Positions 9,779 to 18,976 of a stretch of DNA of 64,000 nt are shown piece by piece. Each line of letters starts with the position of its first letter. Position 1 is the first letter of the stretch. Position numbers and translations under genes: made by a program. Source of the stretch: [Mycobacterium] crassicus (GTDB lineage Bacteria; Actinomycetota; Actinomycetes; Mycobacteriales; Mycobacteriaceae). The notes beneath the pieces are model-generated. The model was given only the letters and a program-made list of their open reading frames with translations, was not told where the DNA came from and ran no database searches. The DNA lies in contig NZ_CP084029.1 of assembly GCF_020181615.1 (NCBI RefSeq), positions 575,911-639,910 on the forward strand, written 5' to 3'.

Positions 9779-11302
9779 ATGACCGTTTTTGCTCGTCCGG
9801 GTTCTGCAGGTGCGCTTATGGGTTTTGAGGCGCGTTACGGGAATTTCATCGGTGGTCAGTGGGTGGCGCCGGTTGGTGGGGAGTATTTCGAGAACACCAC
9901 GCCGGTGACCGGTCAGCCGTTCTGTGAGGTTCCGCGGTCGACGGCGGCTGATATCGACATGGCTTTGGATGCTGCGCATGCGGCCGCCCCGGCGTGGGGT
10001 AAGACGGCGCCGGCGCAGCGGGCGGAGATTCTGGGCAAGATCGCCGATCGTATCGATGCGAATCGTGAGGCGCTGGCGGTGGCCGAGGTGTGGGATAACG
10101 GCAAGCCGATCCGGGAGTGTTTGGCCGCTGATATTCCGCTGGCGGCGGATCATTTCCGGTATTTCGCGGCGGCGATCCGCACCCAGGAGGGGGCGTTGAG
10201 CCAGCTTGATGAGGACACGGTGGCGTATCACTTCCATGAGCCGCTGGGGGTGGTGGGTCAGATCATTCCATGGAATTTCCCGATCCTGATGGCGGCCTGG
10301 AAGCTGGCGCCGGCGCTGGCCGCCGGCAATGCGGTGGTCTTAAAGCCCGCCGAGCAGACCCCGGCCTCGATCCTGTTCCTGATGAGCCTGATCGGTGAGC
10401 TGTTGCCGCCGGGTGTGCTCAATGTGGTCAACGGATTCGGTGTTGAGGCCGGCAAGCCGCTGGCCTCGAGTAATCGGATCGCCAAGATCAGTTTCACCGG
10501 GGAGACCACCACGGGGCGGTTGATCATGCAGTACGCCAGTCAGAACATCATCCCGGTCACCCTGGAGTTGGGTGGCAAGAGCCCGAACATCTTCTTCTCC
10601 GATGTGCTGGCGGCCGGTGATGATTTCCAGGACAAGGCCCTGGAGGGGTTTGCGGGGTTTGCGCTTAATCAGGGTGAGGTGTGTACCTGTCCGTCGCGGT
10701 CGCTGGTGCAGGCCGACATTTATGACGAGTTTCTGGAGTTGGCGGCGATCCGTACCAAGGCGATCCGTCAGGGTGATCCGCTGGATGTGACCACGATGAT
10801 CGGGGCGCAGGCCTCCAATGATCAGTTGGAGAAGATCTTGTCCTATATCGAGATCGGCAAGGGCGAGGGTGCCCGGGTGGTCACCGGTGGGGAGCGTGCC
10901 GAACTCGGTGGGGAGCTCTCGGGTGGTTTCTATGTGCAGCCGACGATTTTCGCCGGTCATAACAAGATGCGGATCTTTCAGGAGGAGATCTTCGGTCCGG
11001 TGGTGTCGGTGACCTCTTTCACCGACTATGACGATGCGATCTCGATCGCCAACGACACCCTTTATGGCCTGGCTGCCGGGGTGTGGAGCCGTAACGGCAA
11101 CACCGCCTATCGGGCCGGCCGTGACATCCAGGCCGGTCGGGTGTGGGTGAACTGCTATCACGCCTATCCCGCGCATGCGGCGTTCGGCGGCTACAAGCAG
11201 TCCGGGATCGGCCGGGAGAACCACAAGATGGCGCTGGAGCACTACCAACAGACCAAAAACCTGCTGGTCTCCTACTCCCAAACCGCCACCGGCCTGTTCT
11301 GA
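9779..11302 (+). CDS. aldehyde dehydrogenase (Rv0458 orthologue)
   Basis: 507 residues. Motifs: [22 protein letters not shown], general base Glu at about 263 (LELGGKSP) and nucleophile Cys at about 302 (GEVCTCPSR). The enzyme closely resembles the acetaldehyde/propionaldehyde dehydrogenases that are paired with a DUF779 protein; that partner is the next gene and overlaps this stop by one base (TGATG). Codon use is odd: the first 1.3 kb is rich in T-ending codons (GGT, GAT, TTT) compared with flanking genes, which favour C/G-ending codons. Confidence 0.9.
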   Translation: MTVFARPGSAGALMGFEARYGNFIGGQWVAPVGGEYFENTTPVTGQPFCEVPRSTAADIDMALDAAHAAAPAWGKTAPAQRAEILGKIADRIDANREALAVAEVWDNGKPIRECLAADIPLAADHFRYFAAAIRTQEGALSQLDEDTVAYHFHEPLGVVGQIIPWNFPILMAAWKLAPALAAGNAVVLKPAEQTPASILFLMSLIGELLPPGVLNVVNGFGVEAGKPLASSNRIAKISFTGETTTGRLIMQYASQNIIPVTLELGGKSPNIFFSDVLAAGDDFQDKALEGFAGFALNQGEVCTCPSRSLVQADIYDEFLELAAIRTKAIRQGDPLDVTTMIGAQASNDQLEKILSYIEIGKGEGARVVTGGERAELGGELSGGFYVQPTIFAGHNKMRIFQEEIFGPVVSVTSFTDYDDAISIANDTLYGLAAGVWSRNGNTAYRAGRDIQAGRVWVNCYHAYPAHAAFGGYKQSGIGRENHKMALEHYQQTKNLLVSYSQTATGLF

Positions 11303-11697
11303 TGGACGCGCCGGACCGGGTGACGATCACCGAGGCGGCGGCCGAACTGGTGGCCCGACTGATCGCGCGGCACGGCCCGGTGATGTTCCACCAGTCCGGC
11401 GGCTGCTGCGACGGCTCGGCGCCGATGTGCTACCCCGACGGGGACTTCATCATCGGCGACTACGACGTGCTGCTCGGAGTGCTCGACGATGGGGTGCCGG
11501 TGTGGATCTCCGGGCCGCAGTTCGAGGCGTGGAAACACACCCAGCTGATCATCGACGTGGTGCCGGGCCGGGGCAGCGGGTTCAGCCTGGAGGCGCCCGA
11601 GGGCATGCGGTTTCTGTCCCGCGGCCGGGCCTTCACCGACGCCGAGAATGCCCTGCTGAATGCGGCCCCGCCGATGACCGGGTCGTTACCGCGCTGA
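11302..11697 (+). CDS. DUF779 protein (Rv0459 orthologue)
   Basis: 131 residues, start ATG overlapping the aldehyde dehydrogenase stop. DUF779 signature is clear: FHQSGGCCDGSAPMCYP near residues 33-49 with four closely spaced Cys/His-type residues, and WISGPQFEAWKHTQLIIDV in the middle. The family travels with acetaldehyde dehydrogenases; its biochemical role is not established, though the Cys cluster suggests metal binding or redox help to the dehydrogenase. Confidence 0.85.
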   Translation: MDAPDRVTITEAAAELVARLIARHGPVMFHQSGGCCDGSAPMCYPDGDFIIGDYDVLLGVLDDGVPVWISGPQFEAWKHTQLIIDVVPGRGSGFSLEAPEGMRFLSRGRAFTDAENALLNAAPPMTGSLPR

Positions 11698-11726
11698 CCG
11701 GCGTCTCCGCCGTAAAATCTGCTGGT

Positions 11727-12005
11727 GTGATACCGCTACCGCGCCCGTGGATGTTGAGCAGCGTCATGCTCATCGGTGCGGCGGTTGGTGTCCTGACCGG
11801 AATCGGACTGACCCTGCTGGTCCGGGCGCCACTGCGCCCGGACGCCGCGATCGCGCTGGTGCTCGGCGGGCCCAGCATCGCGGGGCTGGTTCTGGTGTTC
11901 GTCTCGTCGCGGCGCTGGGTGACCGGGCTGGGAGCAGCTCTGCTCGCGATGGCGGTCGGCTGGTTCGGGGCACTGGCGGCGATCCAGGTGGTGTCCGGTG
12001 CCTGA
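11727..12005 (+). CDS. small two- to three-helix membrane protein (Rv0460-like)
   Basis: 92 residues from a GTG start; an ATG eight codons in (MLSSVMLIG) is an alternative. Three hydrophobic stretches cover nearly the whole protein (VMLIGAAVGVLTGIGLTLL, IALVLGGPSIAGLVLVFV and LGAALLAMAVGWFGALAAI). Position and size fit Rv0460. No function can be read. Its stop overlaps the GTG start of the next gene. Confidence 0.65.
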   Translation: MIPLPRPWMLSSVMLIGAAVGVLTGIGLTLLVRAPLRPDAAIALVLGGPSIAGLVLVFVSSRRWVTGLGAALLAMAVGWFGALAAIQVVSGA

Positions 12006-12543
12006 GACCACCGACACCGGGTCGCTGCCGATGACCGAGCCGCACATGGCGCCGATCTTCGACACCGGGCCGCATCCGACGCCGCTGCCCCCACCGGCTG
12101 ATGAACCGCAGCCGGCACCGACTCCGGAACGGGAGTCGGAGCTGGAAGCCGACAAACCCGCGTCGACGTCCCAGTCCGTGCCGGCTAAACCTTCCAAATC
12201 GCAAGTCGTCCCGGGTCAGCTCCGGTTCCTGAAGTGGTGGCACCTGGCCCTGGTCCTGCTCGCTGTCTGGATTCCGGCGGCCGGGATCGGCTTGGGCCTG
12301 TTCTCCTGGTGGTATTCGCTGGCCGACAAGACCCCGGCGGTGTTCGTCCTGGTGGTCTACGCGGCCGGCTGTGTCGTGGCCGGGCTCATCCTGGCGATGG
12401 TGGGCGAGAAGCCGCTGGTGGCGGCGGTTGCGATCGCGCTGATGTCGGCGGTGTTCGCGTCGGCGGCCGCCGCGGCCCCGCTCTACGGCCACTACTTCTG
12501 CCAGCACGTGAGTCGCTGCGTCGGCGGCGTCATCCCGTACTGA
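11998..12543 (+). CDS. proline-rich membrane protein (Rv0461-like)
   Basis: 181 residues, GTG start overlapping the upstream stop by 8 bases. Residues 1-75 are polar and Pro/Glu-rich (low complexity, presumed cytosolic), then three hydrophobic helices and a short C-terminal tail with two Cys (FCQHVSRC). Matches Rv0461 in size and position. The coupled trio Rv0459-0461 suggests an operon; function unknown. Confidence 0.65.
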   Translation: MPETTDTGSLPMTEPHMAPIFDTGPHPTPLPPPADEPQPAPTPERESELEADKPASTSQSVPAKPSKSQVVPGQLRFLKWWHLALVLLAVWIPAAGIGLGLFSWWYSLADKTPAVFVLVVYAAGCVVAGLILAMVGEKPLVAAVAIALMSAVFASAAAAAPLYGHYFCQHVSRCVGGVIPY

Positions 12544-12756
12544 ACGGCCTCGGGACCGGGGGATGGGTCCGACCTGCGGGCCCGCATCCCCGCTCACCAT
12601 CCGGCGCTCGAGTTCAGCCACGTCGTCATAGTCGTCGACCTCGCCGACACGCAGCTCGAGCAGTCGCGTAACGCGATAACACAGCGTGAGATCGGTCGCT
12701 GCCAAACGTGCCCACCGCCACTGCCCGCAGGCGCCGCGGCCCGATAGGGTAGCCGG

Positions 12757-14157
12757 GTGACCCACTATGACGTCGTAGTCCTCGGAGCCGGCCCCGGCGG
12801 GTACGTCGCGGCCATTCGTGCCGCCCAACTGGGCTTGAACACCGCCATCATCGAGCCGAAATGGTGGGGCGGGGTCTGCCTCAACGTCGGCTGTATCCCC
12901 TCGAAGGCGCTGTTGCGCAACGCCGAACTGGCGCACATCTTCTCGCGTGAGGCCGCCACCTTCGGGATCAGCGGCACGGCGAGCTTCGACTACGGCGCGG
13001 CGTTCGACCGCAGCCGCAAGGTCGCCGAGGGCCGGGTGGCCGGCGTGCACTTCTTGATGAAGAAGAACAAGATCACCGAGATCCACGGCTACGGCACCTT
13101 CACCGACCCGAACACCATCTCGGTGGCACTCAATGACGGTGGTACCGAGACGGTTACGTTCGCCAACGCGATCATCGCCACCGGGTCGAGCACTCGGCTG
13201 GTGCCGGGCACCTCGCTGTCGGACAACGTCGTCACCTACGAGCAACTGATCCTGAGCCGCGACCTGCCGGCCTCGATCATCATCGCCGGCGCCGGAGCGA
13301 TCGGCATGGAGTTCTCCTACGTGCTGGCCAACTACGGCGTGGACGTCACCGTGGTGGAGTTCCTGCCGCGCGCGCTGCCCAACGAGGACGCCGAGGTGTC
13401 CAAGGAGATCGAGAAGCAGTTCAAGAAGCTGGGCGTCAAGATCCGCACCGGAACCAAGGTCGAGTCCATCCTCGATAGCGGAGCCGGCGGCCAGGTGACC
13501 GTCACGATCAGCAAGGACGGTCAGACCGAGGAACTCAAGACCGACAAGGTGTTGCAGGCCATCGGTTTTGCGCCCAACGTCGACGGCTACGGCCTGGAGG
13601 CGGCCGGGGTGGCGCTGACCGACCGGCGTGCCATCGGTGTCGGTGAGTACCTGCAGACCTCGCAGCCGCACGTCTACGCCATCGGCGATGTCACCGGGCT
13701 GCTGCAACTCGCCCACGTCGCCGAGGCGCAGGGCGTGGTGGCCGCCGAGACCATCGCCGGTGCCGAGACCATGTCGCTGGGCGACTACCGGATGATGCCG
13801 CGGGCGACGTTCTGCCAGCCGCAGGTGGCCAGCTTCGGGCTCACCGAGGAGCAGGCCAAGGCCGAGGGCTACGACGTGAAGGTGGTCAAGTTCCCGTTCA
13901 CCGCCAACGGCAAGGCGCACGGTGCCGGCGACCCGAGCGGGTTCGTGAAGCTGATCGCCGACGCCCGCTACGGCGAGCTGATCGGCGGGCACCTGGTCGG
14001 CCACGACGTCTCCGAGCTGCTGCCGGAGCTCACCTTGGCGCAGAAGTGGGACCTGACCGCGGGCGAGCTGGCCCGCAATGTGCACACCCACCCGACCATG
14101 TCCGAGGCGCTGCAGGAGTGCTTCCACGGCCTGACCGGCCACATGATCAACTTCTGA
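12757..14157 (+). CDS. lpdC: dihydrolipoyl dehydrogenase
   Basis: 466 residues; E3 flavoprotein of the pyruvate/2-oxoacid dehydrogenase complexes, also used in mycobacterial peroxynitrite reductase. FAD-binding [14 protein letters not shown] at the N-terminus, redox-active disulfide CLNVGC (Cys41/Cys46), NAD-binding [14 protein letters not shown] in the middle, and the C-terminal His445-Glu450 pair in HTHPTMSE that forms the active-site base in the dimer. Start is GTG. The 213 bases upstream hold no gene; Rv0463, the small membrane gene that follows lpdC in M. tuberculosis, is absent. Confidence 0.95.
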   Translation: MTHYDVVVLGAGPGGYVAAIRAAQLGLNTAIIEPKWWGGVCLNVGCIPSKALLRNAELAHIFSREAATFGISGTASFDYGAAFDRSRKVAEGRVAGVHFLMKKNKITEIHGYGTFTDPNTISVALNDGGTETVTFANAIIATGSSTRLVPGTSLSDNVVTYEQLILSRDLPASIIIAGAGAIGMEFSYVLANYGVDVTVVEFLPRALPNEDAEVSKEIEKQFKKLGVKIRTGTKVESILDSGAGGQVTVTISKDGQTEELKTDKVLQAIGFAPNVDGYGLEAAGVALTDRRAIGVGEYLQTSQPHVYAIGDVTGLLQLAHVAEAQGVVAAETIAGAETMSLGDYRMMPRATFCQPQVASFGLTEEQAKAEGYDVKVVKFPFTANGKAHGAGDPSGFVKLIADARYGELIGGHLVGHDVSELLPELTLAQKWDLTAGELARNVHTHPTMSEALQECFHGLTGHMINF

Positions 14158-14271
14158 ACCGGGGCGCCGGCCGGCGGCGCAGTTCTTGATACCGGCAACC
14201 AAAGCGACCAAGCTTGCGGTCATGGCGACGGTGGCGCGGTCGGTGACACAGACACGAACAGTCGAGGTCCG

Positions 14272-15447
14272 GTGACCCGGCGATATGACCTGGCGATAGC
14301 CGGGGCCGGGCCGGCGGGTTCGGCGGCTGCGTGGCAGGCCGCGCGGACCGGCGCCCGGGTGGTGCTGCTGGACAAGGCCGAGTTTCCGCGTGACAAACCA
14401 TGTGGCGACGGTCTGACTCCACGAGCCACCAACTACCTGCAGAAGATGGGCCTGGCCGACGAGATCGCCAAGTTCCACCGCGTCAACCGGGCGAAGATAT
14501 ACAGCCCGAGCGAATGGGAGCTGTCCTTCCCGCGGCGTGCGGGGATGCCCGACCACGGGCACGGCATCCGCCGTTGCGAGCTGGACACGATGCTGCTCAA
14601 CAACGCCGCGGCCGCCGGTGCCGAGGTGCGCCAGGCCGCCGAAGTCGTCGGCCCCCTCGTCGACGACGACGGGCGCGTCACCGGCGTGATGCTGAAGTCC
14701 GGCGAGAAAGTGTCGGCCGATGCGGTGATCGCCGCCGACGGCGCGTACTCGCCGGTCAAGCGCGGGCTCAAACTGGAGTCGCAGTACAACGGCTACTCGG
14801 CGATCGCGATCCGCGCCGAAATGCCGGTGAACCGACCGGACTTCGACAGCCTCGACATCCACCTGAAGCTTCGGTTCCGCGGCGACCAACTGCCCGGGTA
14901 CGGCTGGGTGTTCCCACTCGGTGGTGGCCGGGTCAACATCGGGGTGGGTTACGCCAACAGCTACAAGCACTGGAAGCAGATCAACTCCACCCAGCTCCTG
15001 GGCGAATTCATGGCCACCCTGCCCCGTGACTGGGAGTTGCCGTCGATCGCCGAGCTGCAGAAGTCGAAGGCCCTACAGGGCTGGCGGCTGCCGATGGGCT
15101 TCACCGCTTGGCCGCCGTGGCGCCCGGGTGTGTTGTTCGCCGGTGATGCGCTGGGGGCGGCCCGGCCGGTGTCGGGCGCGGGGATCTCCAAGGCGTTGCA
15201 GTCGGGGATGGCAGCCGGCGAGTGCGCCATCGCCGCGCTGACCAACGGCGGGCCCGCCGATTTCACCAACTACCAGCAAACCGTCCAGGCGGTCTGGGGC
15301 AAGGAATATCGGCGTGGCCGGCTCTTCAACAAGGTGGCCGGCATCCCGGCGCTCACCGGCGCCGCGCTCAAGGTGCTGGACAGTGTGAACCATCCCGGGT
15401 TTCGGACGCGCCTGCTGTTGTGGGAGAGCACCTTGTCGGGCCGGTAG
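14272..15447 (+). CDS. geranylgeranyl-reductase-family flavoprotein
   Basis: 391 residues. FAD Rossmann motif AIAGAGPAGSAAAWQAA, the family signature FPRDKPCGDGLTPRA near residues 37-51, and the second FAD motif FAGDALGAARPVSGAGI. The substrate-pocket strand PGYGWVFPLGGGRVNIGVG is typical of prenyl reductases such as ChlP and mycobacterial MenJ (Rv0561c), but the C-terminal third differs from MenJ, so this is a separate paralogue. Likely reaction: stepwise reduction of double bonds in a polyprenyl chain. It is tail to tail (10 bases) with a prenol-kinase-like fusion, suggesting a shared prenyl pathway. Confidence 0.82.
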   Translation: MTRRYDLAIAGAGPAGSAAAWQAARTGARVVLLDKAEFPRDKPCGDGLTPRATNYLQKMGLADEIAKFHRVNRAKIYSPSEWELSFPRRAGMPDHGHGIRRCELDTMLLNNAAAAGAEVRQAAEVVGPLVDDDGRVTGVMLKSGEKVSADAVIAADGAYSPVKRGLKLESQYNGYSAIAIRAEMPVNRPDFDSLDIHLKLRFRGDQLPGYGWVFPLGGGRVNIGVGYANSYKHWKQINSTQLLGEFMATLPRDWELPSIAELQKSKALQGWRLPMGFTAWPPWRPGVLFAGDALGAARPVSGAGISKALQSGMAAGECAIAALTNGGPADFTNYQQTVQAVWGKEYRRGRLFNKVAGIPALTGAALKVLDSVNHPGFRTRLLLWESTLSGR

Positions 15448-15457
15448 CGGTTCGCCG

Positions 15458-16912
15458 CTACAGCAGCAGCCCGTAGACCCCGAAGCCCACCGCCATGCCG
15501 CTGACATTGGCGAAGGCGTTGACGACGTCGTTGCCGACCCAGCGCCACCCCCAGGACGGCTGCGTCGGCGCCCCGCAGTGCAGGCGGTCCTCCACCGTGG
15601 CGCCGCACGCACCGCACATGTAGCGGGCCTCCACGCTGGCGCCGATCAGGGTGTCCACCAGCGAGCCGGCCACCCCGGCCACCACGCCGACGAGCACCAT
15701 CGACGGTCCGCCGAACAGGGCGCCGAAGCATCCGACCGCCAACGCCCCCAGCACTGTCGCCGACGAGCCCAGCGGTGACACGGCCCCCGAAGTGCCCTTG
15801 GCGACGCGGCCCCGCGTCCGCAACGACACCGGATCCTGCTTGGAGAAGCGGCCGATCTCCGAGGCCCAGGAGTCGGCGATGCCGGCCGCGATCCCGCCGA
15901 TGGACACCGCGTACCAGACCGGATCGCGGGTGAACGCGTAGCCGATCACCGGGACCAGCACCGGAAGGCCCGCGTTCACCGCGACCTGACTCATTGTGCG
16001 CATGCCCCCGGCCCGGGTAGGCCGGCGATACGCGGTGAGCACGCTGGTCAGCGAGAAGAACACAGCGGCCGGGATAATCCACCCCCACCCGCCGAGGCCG
16101 ACCGCCGCAGCGGCGATCAGGCCGCCGCACAGGGCGCCCGGCAGATCCAGCCAGCGCATCCGGAGCATGAACGGCACGATGGCGCAGCCGAATACGGCCG
16201 CGGCCAGCCAGCGCAGCGCGTCGTCGGTCGACAGCTCAGGTGCGACGTGCAGCAGCAGCGCCACCCACGGCGTGATCAGCAGGTTGTCCGCCGCCGGCAG
16301 CACCAGCAACTCGACAGTCGCCGTCGTCAGCGCGACGAAGATCGAAACCGAAACCGCCATAAACGAATTCAATTCGAGTCCGAAACGGCAGAACGTCAAG
16401 GACACCGCGAAGGCGATCGCCACGAAGGCCAGTGAGCCCTCGAGGGTCCGTGCACCCCCGCCGGCTATGACCTGGTGCCGCCCGAATCGCTGTCCCACCA
16501 GCGCCGCACCCGCATCGGCCAGGCCCAGCACCACGACCCCGCCGGCGATAGCCACCCGGTCCGGCCAGAACGCCAGCACCGCGAGCAACGCTCCGCCGGC
16601 GAACGCCACCAGCCCGTAGTCCCGGGACCGGGTGCCGTCGAAAACTCCCGGCACCGGGACCAGACCACGCTCCACGATGAACGCCAGTGCCAGCGTCGCC
16701 GCGGCGAGCACGCCCGCCACCACCACGCCGTTGGACAACTGGAATGCGGCCAGCGCGGCGAACAGCCCGCACAGCGCGTGCGGAATCTTGCGGGTCACCA
16801 ACGGCCCGGCACCCCGCCGCTGCAACATGCGCCCGACCACGATCAGCACGAGCGCGATCACCAGCGTTCCGCCCCCGGCGATGGCGAGGTCGTGGAGAAC
16901 GGTAGCGGTCAC
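15458..16912 (-). CDS. fusion of phytol-kinase-like (VTE5) and DUF92/VTE6-like domains
   Basis: 484 residues, GTG start, about 12 hydrophobic segments. N-terminal half carries dolichol/phytol-kinase landmarks: TRKIPHALCGLF (40-51), GLADAGAALVGQRFG (130-144), RTLEGS (155-160) and DNLLITPW (209-216). C-terminal half is DUF92: ADSWASEIGRFS (346-357), KGTSGAVSPLGSSAT (372-386), a Cys cluster CGACG plus HCG (433-447) and WVGNDVVNAFANVSG. In plants and cyanobacteria VTE5 phosphorylates phytol and VTE6 phosphorylates the monophosphate; here both are one polypeptide. Inferred role: prenyl alcohol to prenyl diphosphate. Lies 6 bases after the Rv0464c gene, probably one operon with ramB. Confidence 0.82.
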   Translation of the reverse strand: MTATVLHDLAIAGGGTLVIALVLIVVGRMLQRRGAGPLVTRKIPHALCGLFAALAAFQLSNGVVVAGVLAAATLALAFIVERGLVPVPGVFDGTRSRDYGLVAFAGGALLAVLAFWPDRVAIAGGVVVLGLADAGAALVGQRFGRHQVIAGGGARTLEGSLAFVAIAFAVSLTFCRFGLELNSFMAVSVSIFVALTTATVELLVLPAADNLLITPWVALLLHVAPELSTDDALRWLAAAVFGCAIVPFMLRMRWLDLPGALCGGLIAAAAVGLGGWGWIIPAAVFFSLTSVLTAYRRPTRAGGMRTMSQVAVNAGLPVLVPVIGYAFTRDPVWYAVSIGGIAAGIADSWASEIGRFSKQDPVSLRTRGRVAKGTSGAVSPLGSSATVLGALAVGCFGALFGGPSMVLVGVVAGVAGSLVDTLIGASVEARYMCGACGATVEDRLHCGAPTQPSWGWRWVGNDVVNAFANVSGMAVGFGVYGLLL

Positions 16913-16918
16913 GCAGTG

Positions 16919-17467
16919 CTACTCGTCGAAGTCCAACGGCACCCGCAGTGCGCTCAGGGTGGCTGCCAGCGCATCGTATTGGGATGTCAGCATGACGAAT
17001 TCGATCATCCGAGGCCGATCAAGGTGCTCGGCCAACTGCGCCCAGGTGGCGTCGGACAGCGTGCGGGTCTGGATGAGTTCGTCGATCCCGGTCAACATGG
17101 CGCGCTGGCGATCGGTGAGCCTGTCGAAGTTGGGGCCGGCGGGGCCCGCGAAGATGAGTTCCTGGGTGGCGTCGTCCAAGCCGGCCGCCCGGGCCATTCG
17201 GCGATGGTGCTGCAGTTCGTACTGGCTGTCGCGCAAGTGGCCCACCCGCAGGATCACCAGCTCGGTGTCGCGGGTCGAAAGTTTGCCGCCGCGCATCAGC
17301 ATGCCGCCGAACGGCAGCCAGGACCACATCAACCGCTTGTGCTGGCCGAGCGTGGTGAACAGGTGCGCGCGGGGCACGCGCTGGCGCAGGGCGACAACTT
17401 TGCAGACCGCCCAGTTGGCGAGGCCGAGGTCGCGAAGGCCCGGGGAATCGGGGATTCGAATTGTCAC
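16919..17467 (-). CDS. carboxymuconolactone decarboxylase/AhpD-like protein (Rv0464c orthologue)
   Basis: 182 residues. Helical AhpD-like fold; the segment GGKLSTRDTELVILRVGHL followed by SQYELQHHRRMARAAGL matches this family, but the CxxC of true AhpD is missing (SQYELQHH at that place), so no peroxidase-coupled disulfide chemistry is expected. GTG start overlaps the ramB stop by 4 bases (GTGA), so it is translationally coupled to ramB. Confidence 0.82.
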   Translation of the reverse strand: MTIRIPDSPGLRDLGLANWAVCKVVALRQRVPRAHLFTTLGQHKRLMWSWLPFGGMLMRGGKLSTRDTELVILRVGHLRDSQYELQHHRRMARAAGLDDATQELIFAGPAGPNFDRLTDRQRAMLTGIDELIQTRTLSDATWAQLAEHLDRPRMIEFVMLTSQYDALAATLSALRVPLDFDE

Positions 17468-18891
17468 TGCTGTTGCTTTACCAGATACGGCGACACTGTG
17501 CTGCGGTGTTCGTTGAGATCAAGGTCACGGCCCAGGGCCGGGAACGCCCGCTGTGGACAGTTGTCGCGTTCGCAGACTCGGCAGCCCGCCCCGATCGGGG
17601 TGGCCGGGACTTCATGGCCGGCATGCAGATCGAGCCCCTCGGAGTAGACCAGCCGGTGCGCGTGGCGCAGTTCGCAACCCAAGCCGATCGCGAAAGTCTT
17701 GTCCGGCTGGCCCCAGCGCGATGCGCGGCGTTCCACGGTGCGCGCCACCCACAGGTATTTGCGGCCGTCGGGCATCTCGGCGATCTGCACCAAGATCTTT
17801 CCCGGGTTCCCGAACGACTCGTAGACGTTCCACAACGGGCAGGTTCCCCCGCTGGACGAGAAATGGAAACCGGTGGCCGACTGGCGTTTTGACATGTTGC
17901 CGGCCCTGTCGACCCGGACGAACGAGAACGGCACGCCCCGCATTGACGGCCGTTGCATGGTCGACAGCCGGTGGGCGATGGTCTCATAGCTGACCCGGTA
18001 GAACGCCGAGAGTCGCTCGATGTCGTAGCGAAATGTCTCGGCACTGTCGTGGAACTGCCCGTAGGGCAACACGATCGCCGCCGCGAAGTAGTTGGCCAAC
18101 CCCAGCCGTGCCAGGGTGCGCGAGTCCTTCGAGGTGAACTTGCCTTCTTCGACCAGGGCGGAGATCTGATCGTCGAACTCCAGATAGGCCAGCTCGGCCG
18201 CCATCTTGAACACCCGTTGCCCCCACGACAGGTGGTGGCCCATATCCAGCGTCCGGGTCGTCGCGTCGTAGCGGTGCAGCACTGTTTCGCCCAGGTCGAT
18301 TCGGCGGTTGATGCGCACGCCGTGTACCTCGGTGAGCCGATTGGTCAACTCGACAGCCAGCTCGCCCTGATGCCGGCGCATCTGGGTGGCCAGTTCTTCG
18401 GCGGCGGTGTCGAGTTCGTGCAGGTAGTTCTGCCGCTGATAGAAGTAGTCCCGGACCTCTTCGTGCGGCATGGTGATCGCGCCCGTGCCGCTGCCGTCGG
18501 AGTAGCGCTCCTCGGTGGCCGCTGCCAGTTGGGCGGTGGTGATCCGGTAACGGCGGTGCAGGTTCACCATGGCCCGGGCCAATTTGGGGTGGGTACTGAC
18601 CATTTCGGCCACTTCGGCCAGTTCCACGTTGAGGTCCAGGTCGCGGTCCATGGCGACCTCGCGCAACTCGGCGACCAGCCGGGTGTCGTCCTGAGAGGCG
18701 AAGAAGGTGGCGTCGACCCCGAACACGTCGGTGATCCGCAGCAGCACCGCCACCGTCAAGGGTCGGACGTCGTGCTCGATCTGGTTGAGGTAGCTCGGTG
18801 AGATGTCCAACATCTGCGCCAGTGCGGCCTGGCTCAACCCGCGCTCACTGCGCAGTTGGCGCACCCGGGAGCCGACGTAGGTCTTGGCCAC
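17464..18891 (-). CDS. ramB: transcriptional regulator of acetate/glyoxylate metabolism
   Basis: 475 residues from a GTG start at VAKTYVGSRVRQLRSERG; nearly collinear with Rv0465c/RamB. N-terminal XRE helix-turn-helix (SQAALAQMLDISPSYLNQIE), a central IrrE/ImmA-like region with the metallopeptidase residues largely lost (FKMAAELAYLEF), and a C-terminal regulatory domain ending in a Cys motif CRVCERDNCPQRAFP. In mycobacteria and corynebacteria RamB represses icl and itself; icl is 1.2 kb away, divergent. RamB-like sequences are visible before both genes. Confidence 0.95.
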   Translation of the reverse strand: MAKTYVGSRVRQLRSERGLSQAALAQMLDISPSYLNQIEHDVRPLTVAVLLRITDVFGVDATFFASQDDTRLVAELREVAMDRDLDLNVELAEVAEMVSTHPKLARAMVNLHRRYRITTAQLAAATEERYSDGSGTGAITMPHEEVRDYFYQRQNYLHELDTAAEELATQMRRHQGELAVELTNRLTEVHGVRINRRIDLGETVLHRYDATTRTLDMGHHLSWGQRVFKMAAELAYLEFDDQISALVEEGKFTSKDSRTLARLGLANYFAAAIVLPYGQFHDSAETFRYDIERLSAFYRVSYETIAHRLSTMQRPSMRGVPFSFVRVDRAGNMSKRQSATGFHFSSSGGTCPLWNVYESFGNPGKILVQIAEMPDGRKYLWVARTVERRASRWGQPDKTFAIGLGCELRHAHRLVYSEGLDLHAGHEVPATPIGAGCRVCERDNCPQRAFPALGRDLDLNEHRSTVSPYLVKQQQ

Positions 18892-18922
18892 GCACCCGAC
18901 TTTACCTGCTGTGAAGGCGGCA

Positions 18923-18934
18923 TTCGCATTGTTG
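18923..18934. promoter_or_regulatory. candidate RamB operator in the ramB-thioesterase intergenic region
   Basis: TTCGCATTGTTG lies in the 85-bp divergent gap. Compared with the reverse complement of the corynebacterial RamB motif AAACTTTGCAAA it matches 8 of 12 positions, weaker than the two sites before icl. Would fit autoregulation of ramB; by eye only. Confidence 0.35.
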
Positions 18935-18976
18935 GCATGGCATGATCCGCTCAGGTAAAGACCACGGGGAGCCGCG

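Noticed and set aside
11770..14970. 1066-codon antisense frame over lpdC and the prenyl reductase
   Set aside because: Same GC artefact; crosses three real genes and has no recognisable domain.
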